DNA from: Nannocystis punicea
Lineage (GTDB): Bacteria; Myxococcota_A; Polyangia; Nannocystales; Nannocystaceae
NCBI RefSeq assembly: GCF_026965555.1
Contig: NZ_CP114040.1
Location: 12,607,501 to 12,671,500 of the forward strand
Reading direction: 5' to 3'
Length of the DNA: 64,000 nt
Part shown: positions 18,571 through 25,600 of the stretch, one piece after another
Position numbering within the stretch: the stretch's first letter is position 1
Layout: every line of letters starts with the position of its first letter
Notes under the pieces: generated by a model
What the model was told of the DNA's origin: nothing
The model's input: the letters and a program-made list of their open reading frames with translations, nothing else
The model's database searches: none
Position numbers and translations under genes: made by a program

Positions 18571-19137
18571 ATGACGATCAAGTCTGACCGCTGGATCCGC
18601 CAGATGTCGCAAGAGCACCGGATGATCGAGCCGTTCGAGCCGTACCAGGTGCGCGAGACCGACGGCCAGCGCGTGGTGTCGTTCGGGACGTCGAGCTACG
18701 GCTACGATGTCCGCTGCGCGCCCGAGTTCAAGATCTTCACAAACATCAACTCGGCGGTGGTCGACCCGAAAGACTTCCAGCGCACTAGCTTCGTCGACTT
18801 CACCGGTGCGACGTGCATCATCCCGCCCAACTCGTTCGCCCTCGCCCGCACGGTCGAGTACTTCCGGATCCCCCGTGACGTGCTCGTGATCTGCCTCGGC
18901 AAGTCGACCTACGCGCGCTGCGGGATCATCGTCAACGTGACGCCGCTCGAGCCCGAGTGGGAGGGCCACGTGACGCTCGAGTTCTCCAACACGACGCCGC
19001 TCCCGGCCAAGATCTACGCGAACGAAGGCGTGGCGCAGATGCTGTTCTTCCAGTCCGACGAGGCGTGCCAGACGTCCTACGCGGACCGCGGCGGGAAGTA
19101 CCAGGGCCAGCGCGGCGTGACGCTGCCGCAGGCTTGA
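18571..19137 (+). CDS. dcd: dCTP deaminase
   Basis: It converts dCTP to dUTP for dTTP synthesis. The 188 residues have the family's length. Recognised motifs are IEPFEPYQV, SSYGYDVRCAPEFKIF, the active-site segment STYARCGIIVNVTPLEPEWEGHVTLEFSN with catalytic Glu, and the nucleotide-closing tail YADRGGKYQGQRGVTLPQA. The ATG at 18571 starts at the homology boundary. It is a single gene, divergent from the Fur-family gene. Confidence 0.96.
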   Translation: MTIKSDRWIRQMSQEHRMIEPFEPYQVRETDGQRVVSFGTSSYGYDVRCAPEFKIFTNINSAVVDPKDFQRTSFVDFTGATCIIPPNSFALARTVEYFRIPRDVLVICLGKSTYARCGIIVNVTPLEPEWEGHVTLEFSNTTPLPAKIYANEGVAQMLFFQSDEACQTSYADRGGKYQGQRGVTLPQA

Positions 19138-19362
19138 GCATCACTCGGCGACCGAGGATGGGACGCTCGCTCGCCGCGAGCCCCAGCGAAGTCGCGGGGG
19201 ATGAAGAGCGTGACGCTGCGTCGCCGAGCCATGAGCTTCGGCGGTTCTCTCTCTGCATGTACTCGGCGTTTTCGTGGCGATGACGAGCGTCGCCGAGCCA
19301 TGAACTTCCTTCGCGCGCAGGACTGTGCGCCCGCGAAGATCGAGCGCGGCGAAGGTTCGAGC
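19138..19362. repeat. Degenerate tandem repeats after dcd
   Basis: No gene is seen. The segment CGTCGCCGAGCCATGA occurs at about 19218 and 19288, each followed by a C-rich TTC motif. GTGACGCTGC at about 19209 repeats the last codons of dcd (19118-19127). The pattern fits two diverged copies of the dcd 3' end plus spacer, about 70-90 bp each. Confidence 0.5.
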
Positions 19363-19745
19363 TCAGACGTGGGCTTTCGGGCCCGCGGGCGGGGCCAGGT
19401 TCTGCGGGGCCGGGGCCTGACTCGCGGGAGCGGACGTGCTCCGCGGCGGCGGTGCGGGTTTGCCCATGAGGCAGCCGCCGCCGGCGAGGGCGCCGAACGC
19501 GAGCGAGGCGGCGGCGGCGAGGCGCGGCAGTCCCTGAAGACGAGGTCGCCGCGGGCATCGTGGACGTAGCGGATGCAGGGCTGGTCGCCGGCGGCGAGGA
19601 AGGCCTCCGCCTCTTCCTCGCTCATGCGCGAGAGGTCGGTGACGTTCTTCTTGCACAGGCGGCAGAAACGCACGTTGCCGTCACCGTCCATCCGCTCCCA
19701 ATCAGCGCTGCAGGGTTCGACGATCCGGAGGCTTTCGCTTCGCAT
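19363..19745 (-). pseudogene. Cys-rich domain protein with C-terminal lipoprotein-like tail, frameshifted
   Basis: From ATG at 19745 the first frame gives CSADWERMDGDGNVRFCRLC, then KKNVTDLSRMSEEEAEAFL, then CIRYVHDARGDLVFRDC. This recurring Cys-rich domain is one I associate with uncharacterised myxobacterial and planctomycete proteins. Near 19529 the frame breaks. The continuation LPRLAAAASLAFGALAGGGC, a membrane segment, is in a second frame, followed by a Pro/Ala-rich tail that stops at 19363. One or a few missing bases would restore a protein of about 127 residues. It may be a real mutation or an assembly error. The four paired Cys suggest a zinc or redox site; the function is unknown. 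Confidence 0.6.
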
Positions 19746-19927
19746 GCAGGGGCCGAACGAGGCCCGATGGGCGGGGCTTTCAGGCGAGGACGAGTGCGGG
19801 AAGTCCTCACGGCGAGGACGAGGCTTTGGCTGGCCGCTCGCTGGTGCCCGTGGGCCGGTCTGCGGGTCGCCGGCGAGCGGATGGAGCCGGATGGTTCTGG
19901 AGCCCGATGCGCGTCGATCGACGAATG

Positions 19928-19970
19928 TTCTTCAGGGCATGTTTTAAAGGACATGCTCAAAAAGACATGA
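19928..19970. repeat. GACATGTC-family cluster downstream of pbpC
   Basis: Three variant units in a row (GGGCATGTTT, AGGACATGCT, AAGACATGAA) lie within 45 bp, just after the pbpC stop at 19981 read leftward. The rest of the 19746-19980 gap shows no gene. Confidence 0.6.
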
Positions 19971-19980
19971 ATCACCGGGC

Positions 19981-22383
19981 TCAGCGGACGCTGAAGCGGG
20001 TCGACTCAAGGCGGACGGGCAGGCGGGGGTCGGCGGGGCGGGCGAGGACCTCGTGGTCGCCGGGTTCGGCGGCGATCTTCAACTTGTAGGGCCAGTCGCT
20101 GCGGCCGACTTCGCGGCCGTCGACGAGGAAGGCGAGCGGGCCGAGGTCGACGCCGTTGCCGTCGAGCTCGGCGCGGACCTCGATGGTCTGGGCGTCGCGG
20201 CGCTGATCGAGCGCGAACACTGTGCCGGGCGCGGGGGCGACGACGCGCAGCAGCGGCAGGCGGGTCGGCTGGTCGTCGCAGCCGGGGACGCGGGCGCGGG
20301 CGAGCCACGGGTGGTCGTACAGATCGGGAGTGTCGCCGCCGGCTGTCTTCAGGGCCAGCCACTCGTCGTACTCGGGCGGGAACACGACGGCGGTGGCGGT
20401 GCCCCTGGCGTCGCAGCGCAGTCCGGCGGGGGCGTCGCGGTCGGGGCGCACGTGGACGTGGTACCGGCAGGTGTCCTCGGGGACATGTTCCTTGGAGAAC
20501 TTGCGATGGGCCCGCTCGTCGCAGGCGGGGCCGACCGGGGCGCCGGACAGCGGGCAGACCTCGAGGTCGACGAGCAGCTCGGGCTCCCACAGCGGGCGGC
20601 GCTGGGGGACGTCGGCCATGGCGCGGCGCATGACGTCGGCGAACAGAGGGCCGGCTCCGGAGGCGCCGGTGAGCCGCGCGGTGGGTGAGCCGTCGGCGTT
20701 GCCGAGCCAGACCGCGACGGTGCGCTCGCGGGTGTAGCCGACGGTCCAGGTGTCGCGATAACCGGAGGAGGTGCCGGTCTTGACGGCGACGGGATAGGCG
20801 AGGGCGAACGGGCCGCGGCCGTGGAGGCCGCGCACGCGGGCGAGCGGGTCGGCGAGGGCCTCGGTGACGAGGGCGGCGACGTCGGGGGCGAATACTTGCG
20901 CGGGCGCGGCGGCGGGATCGGTGGTGGTGAAGCGGAGGGCGATCGATTCGCCGCCGCGGGCGAGGGCGACGTAAGCAGCGGCGAGCTCGCGCAGCTCGAC
21001 CTCGCCGCTGCCGAGAGCGAGGGCGAGGCCGTAGTGGTCGGCGTCGCGGTCGAGGCTGCGCAGGCCGAGGTCGCGCAGGGTGCGGAGGACGGCGGACGGC
21101 CCGAGCTCGGCGGCGAGGCGGACGGCCGGGACGTTGAGCGAGCCGGCCAGGGCCTCGCGCAGAGGGATCGGCCCCTCGAAGCCGCGGTCGAAGTTCTCGG
21201 GGGTGTAGCTGCCTCCGCCGGCCTCCTGGAAGGTGGTGGGGACGTCGGCGGTGAGCTCGGGGCCGTGGTGGCCGGCGGCGAAGGCGAGGCCGTAGACGAA
21301 GGGCTTGAGGGTGGAGCCGGGCTGCCGCCGGGCGCGGACCATGTCGACCTGGCCGCTGATCTCGTCGCTGTGAAAGTCGGCGCTGCCGACGTAGGCGAGG
21401 ACGTCGCCGGTGTCGTTGTCGACGACGAGGACGGCGGCGTCGCTGGCCCCGCGATCGGCGATGGCGGCCAGGTGGACGCGCACTGCGCCCTCGATGTCGC
21501 GCTGGAGGTCGAGGTCGAGGGTCGTGGTGGTGGCTGTCCCCGGGGACAGGCGGCCCTCGAGGCGGAGGGCGTCGACGAGGTGCGGGGCGAAGAAGGGCCG
21601 GGTGAGCGAGCGGAGCTCGATCGGCTCGGTGACCGCGCGGTCGTGCTCGAGGTCGGTGAGCTCGCCGGCGTCGCGCAAGGCGCCGAGGAGGGCGCGCTGG
21701 CGCAGGAGGACGCGCTCGGGCCAGGCGTACGGATCGAGGTAGCTGGGGGCGCGCGGGAGGACGGCGAGGAAGGCGGCCTGGGCCCAGCTGAGGTCGCGCG
21801 GGGCGACGCCGAAGTAGTTGCGCGCCGCCGTCTCGGGGCCGGTGAGGCCGTGGCCGTACGGCAGACGGTTGAGGTAGGCGAGGAGGATCTCGTCCTTGCC
21901 GACGAGCTCCTCGAGGTTCTGGGCGCGCGCGACCTCGAAGAGCTTGTCCATGAGGCCGCGCGCGCGCGCCTGGCCGCCGGCGTCGAGCATCTTGACGAGC
22001 TGCTGGGTGATGGTGCTGGCGCCGCTGACGAGGCGGCCGTGACGGACGCTCTGAAGAAGGGCGCGGGCGATCGCCTGCGGGTCGAGGCCGTCGTGCTCGA
22101 AGAAGGCCTTGTCCTCGCTGACGAGGGTGGCAGCGAGCAGGCGCGGGCCGATGTCGTCGAGGTCGCGCGGCTGGCCGCGCAGGCCGAGGTCGCTGGTCAG
22201 CTCGCGCAAGAGCCGGCCGCGGCGGTCGAGGACGCGGTGACCCTCGTGCCAGGTGTCGTCCAGCGCCGCCGAGGGCTCGCCGGCGCGGGCGCGGATCATC
22301 GACCAGGTGCCGCAGGTGAGGGCGCCGATCGCAAGTGTCCCGAGAGACAGGCCGAAGAGCCAGCGGCGGAGGCGAGGTCGCAT
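19981..22383 (-). CDS. pbpC: Penicillin-binding protein 1C (glycosyltransferase/transpeptidase)
   Basis: This bifunctional peptidoglycan synthase, about 800 residues, is anchored by one N-terminal membrane helix (WLFGLSLGTLAIGALTCG). The glycosyltransferase domain has the catalytic Glu in LVSEDKAFFEHDGLDP and STITQQLVKML. The transpeptidase domain has the serine motif RRQPGSTLKPFVY, SLN (GSLNVPAVRL) and KTGTSSGYRDTW. A C-terminal PBP1C-specific beta domain follows. ATG at 22383 is chosen; 22416 is an alternative. It lies downstream of the alpha-2-macroglobulin gene, the usual pairing, but is separated from it by about 300 bp with a tandem repeat and a hairpin. A palindrome element is read in frame as EHVPEDTC. 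Confidence 0.94.
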   Translation of the reverse strand: MRPRLRRWLFGLSLGTLAIGALTCGTWSMIRARAGEPSAALDDTWHEGHRVLDRRGRLLRELTSDLGLRGQPRDLDDIGPRLLAATLVSEDKAFFEHDGLDPQAIARALLQSVRHGRLVSGASTITQQLVKMLDAGGQARARGLMDKLFEVARAQNLEELVGKDEILLAYLNRLPYGHGLTGPETAARNYFGVAPRDLSWAQAAFLAVLPRAPSYLDPYAWPERVLLRQRALLGALRDAGELTDLEHDRAVTEPIELRSLTRPFFAPHLVDALRLEGRLSPGTATTTTLDLDLQRDIEGAVRVHLAAIADRGASDAAVLVVDNDTGDVLAYVGSADFHSDEISGQVDMVRARRQPGSTLKPFVYGLAFAAGHHGPELTADVPTTFQEAGGGSYTPENFDRGFEGPIPLREALAGSLNVPAVRLAAELGPSAVLRTLRDLGLRSLDRDADHYGLALALGSGEVELRELAAAYVALARGGESIALRFTTTDPAAAPAQVFAPDVAALVTEALADPLARVRGLHGRGPFALAYPVAVKTGTSSGYRDTWTVGYTRERTVAVWLGNADGSPTARLTGASGAGPLFADVMRRAMADVPQRRPLWEPELLVDLEVCPLSGAPVGPACDERAHRKFSKEHVPEDTCRYHVHVRPDRDAPAGLRCDARGTATAVVFPPEYDEWLALKTAGGDTPDLYDHPWLARARVPGCDDQPTRLPLLRVVAPAPGTVFALDQRRDAQTIEVRAELDGNGVDLGPLAFLVDGREVGRSDWPYKLKIAAEPGDHEVLARPADPRLPVRLESTRFSVR
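20472..20490. repeat. GACATGTC-family hairpin inside pbpC
   Basis: TGTCC at 20472-20476 pairs with GGACA at 20481-20485 around TCGG, followed by TGTTCC. It is in frame (VPEDTC on the minus strand). A further variant, CTGTCC with GGACAG around CCGG, lies near 21534-21549 in the same gene. Confidence 0.6.
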
Positions 22384-22450
22384 CGCAAGCAGAACGCGGG
22401 AGGGTGGGGGCGGCATTCTCGCGCCGAGGCGCGAGGAGTGAGACAGCGAG

Positions 22451-22601
22451 GAGGGACGGGGTGAGAGGCGGCGGGGTGCTCGAGAAGAGCGGGGGGATGA
22501 GAGGGACGGAATGAGAGGCGGCGAGGTGCGCGAGGACGGCCGGGGGGATGAGAGGGACGGAATGAGAGGCGGCGAGGTGCGCGAGGAGGGCGGCGGGATG
22601 C
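22451..22601. repeat. Three-copy ~50-bp tandem repeat between pbpC and the macroglobulin gene
   Basis: Units start at 22451, 22501 and 22552. Each begins GAGGGACGG and contains TGAGAGGCGGCG and a GGGATG-type end. The second and third copies differ at only a few positions, so this array is young compared with the other echoes. It contains no gene and may vary in copy number between strains. Confidence 0.85.
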
Positions 22602-22643
22602 GGAGCGACGGGGCGCGAGAGGAGCCGTCGGATGCGCGACAGT

Positions 22644-22674
22644 GAGAGGCGCGCGAAGGGATCGCGCGCCTCTC
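22644..22674 (-). terminator. Strong hairpin after the macroglobulin gene
   Basis: A perfect 13-bp stem (GAGAGGCGCGCGA at 22644-22656 and TCGCGCGCCTCTC at 22662-22674) with a 5-base loop lies 11 bp beyond the stop codon. There is no T tract on either side. It could attenuate or stop transcription into pbpC, or stabilise the upstream mRNA. Confidence 0.6.
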
Positions 22675-22685
22675 ATGGATTGCGA

Positions 22686-25600
22686 TCAGGGCTTGATCTC
22701 GACCTTGCCGGCGGTGCTGTAGCCGTGGCTGCCGCCGACGTACATGAACTCGGCGGAGGCGGGCGGGAGGACGAAGGTGCCGGGGGTCGAGGCGCGGACG
22801 AGGTAGGTGGCGACGACGCGCTCGCCCCAGACGCGGTCGAAGTAGACGAGGACGCGGTCGTCGCGGAGCTCGACGTAGCTGGCGTCGCTGCCGCCCCAGC
22901 GCAGCTGCTCGTAGAAGGGGTGCTCGTCGGTGAGCTCGGGGGCGCGGGCGACGGTCCAGAGGTCGGGCTGGATCGCCTCGAAGCCGGCGGGCAGGCGGTC
23001 GGTGACGGCGAGGTAGTTCATCTGGTTGCCGTCGAGCTCGCCGACGGGCAGGTCGGCGAGCAGGGCGACGCGCAGGACCTGGCCGGGCTTGACGGTGGTG
23101 AGGTCGATCGGGCCGCCGCGGGCGTCGGTGATGGCGCGGTAGATGTCGGGGCCCTCCTTCGCGCTGGTGGCGACGAGGCCGCGAGCGTCGTCGAGCGGCC
23201 GCTTCCACGCGCCCTCGACCATGAAGGCGATGGCGGCGGTGCTGTCGCTGGCGAGCTTGAGGATCGCCTTCTTGCCGCGCAGGTCGGCGACGGGGACCCG
23301 GAACTCGAGGGCGCCGCCGCCGAGCTCGGCGGCCGCGGCGAGGGCGATGCCGTCGACGCTGGCGGTGACGCCGGCGCCGTCGGCCGGCTGGTTCTTGAGC
23401 TGCTCGGCGATCGCCATCAGCGAGTAGGCGGTGGCCTGGGTGGTGTAACGGTCGGTCGATTCGGCGAGGCGCTGGGTGAGCTTGGCCTTGAGCACGCTGC
23501 TCGGGCGCAGGCGGCCGAGCGCGATGACCGTCTGGGCCATGGTGCGGGTCGACGAGCCGAAGTAGTAGAAGTCGCGGTAACCTGGCTCTTTGGACAGCTT
23601 TCCGTCGTGCTCGTAGCTGGCCTCGACCTCGTCGAGGAGCTGCTTGACGCGGTCCTCCTGGCCCTTGAGGCTGTTCAGGGCGATCGCCAGGCTGGCGAGG
23701 CCGAACACGCCCATGTGCTGCTTGCGGTCGAACAACGGGTCGGCGGCGCTCTCGGGCAGGGCGCCGACCTCGCTCAAGGTGTGGGCGATCGCGGCCTGAA
23801 CCTCGGCCTCGGTGCCGTCGGACAGGAGCATCTGCTCGAGGTACTCGGTGACGCCCTCGAGCAGGCCGTCGGGCAAGGAGAGGCCGGCCTGCTTGGCGGC
23901 GACGAGGGCCCGCACGCCGTAGGCGGTGCCGTAGACGTTGGGGACGCTGTCGCCGGGCCAGTAGCCGAGGCCGCCGGAGGCGGTGCGCATGCTGGCGAGG
24001 CGCTTGAGGCCGACCTGGATCCGCTTGTCGAGCTCCTCGCGCGACATGCCGCCGACGCCGATCCGCGGCAGGATGTCGCGCGCGGCCAGGAGCGGGAGGG
24101 TGCTCGAGGTGGTCTGCTCGACGCAGCCGTGGGGATAGTCGAGCAGGTACTGCAGGCGCGCGCCGAGTTCGGGCCACAGGTGCTGGCCGGCGAGGACCTT
24201 GATGTAGTCCTTGTCGCCGCGGCCGATGAGGATGCCGGCGGGGATCTCGAGGGCGATCTCCTGGGCGCCGACGAAGGCGCCGTCGAGGTGCGGCCGCTCG
24301 GCGAGGCCGGGGACGTCGACGGGGATCGTCGACTCGACGGCGTCGCGCACCGCGTTGCTGCCGTCGCGGACGTTGAAGTTGAGCTTGAGCTCGCCGGCGA
24401 CGGCGGCGGTGAGCGGGAAGCCGACGCGCTGGTGGCCCTGCGGCGGGACGGTGACGGCCTGGGTGGCGTCGTTCATCGCCACCGTGGCGGCGAGCGGGAG
24501 GTCGGTGTTGTTGTGGACCATCGCCGCGGCCTCGAAGCTGTCGCCGGTGGCGGCGAAGCGCGGGACGACGGGGATCATCATGACCGGCCGACGCACCGTG
24601 AAGTCGTCCTCGACGGCGGCGCCCTTGCCCTGCTTGTCGATGACGACGGCCATCATGCGGAAGCGGGTCAAGTTGTCGGGCAAGGTGAACTTGACGGTGG
24701 CCTTGCCGGCGGCGTCGGTGCGCAGGTCGGGCTTCCAGAAGGCGGTCTGGACGAAGTTCTTGCGGGTGTTGGTGACGGAGGCGCCGGCGTCGCCGTCGCC
24801 GGCGGCGTGGCTGTGCTTGAGGAGGGCGGCGAGGAGGTCGCGCGAGTCGCTGACCTCGAACGTGAGCGGCTGGCCGGGGCGCAGGGCGGCTGCGGGATCC
24901 TCGGCGTGGAAGTTGGTCATGCGCAGGACGCCCTCGTCGACGACTGCGAGCGCGACCTCGGCCCCGGCGACGGGCTTGCCCTGGTGGTCGACGGCGACGG
25001 TGATCGCGACCTCCTCGCGCGGCTCGTAGGTCTCCTTGTCGCTGGTGACGCTGGCCTTGAGGCGGACGTCGTCGAAGGTGACGGGGATCCGCAAGACGCC
25101 GATCTTCCAGTCGGTGCGCTCGTCGCCGCTGCCGATCGGCAGCAAGGTGACCGTGGCGTGGATGTAGGGGGCGTGGCTGGCGGTGATCGGGACCTCGAAC
25201 AGGGCGGCGGCCTCGTCGAGGCGGCGCACCTCCTGCTTGAGGAGGCCGCCCTGCTCGACGGTGAAGATCGCGGTGGCCGAGGGGAAGGGGCTGCGCACGA
25301 GCAGCTTGGCGGTCTCACCGGGGGCGTAGCGGGCCTTGTCGGGGGTGAGCTCGATGGTGCGGCCCTTGCTCGGGACGACGGGCTGGTCGCCGCCGCGGCC
25401 CCAGGCCCATAGATCGGTCATGCCGCCGGCGCGACCGTCGACCTCGGCGCGCACCTCGTAGGAGCCGGAGTCGGGCGGGACGAGGTCGCAGCTGGCCGGG
25501 ACGCTGGTGCTGGTGGCGGTGCAGCGACCGACCTCCTTGGTGGTGCGCTGCCACTGGTAGTCGTAGCCGCCGCCCTTCATCGGCTTCTTGCTGTAAGTCC

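Noticed and set aside
22632..25412. Long plus-strand frame antisense to the macroglobulin gene
   Set aside because: Gly/Asp/Val-rich shadow typical of antisense GC-rich DNA; no motif.
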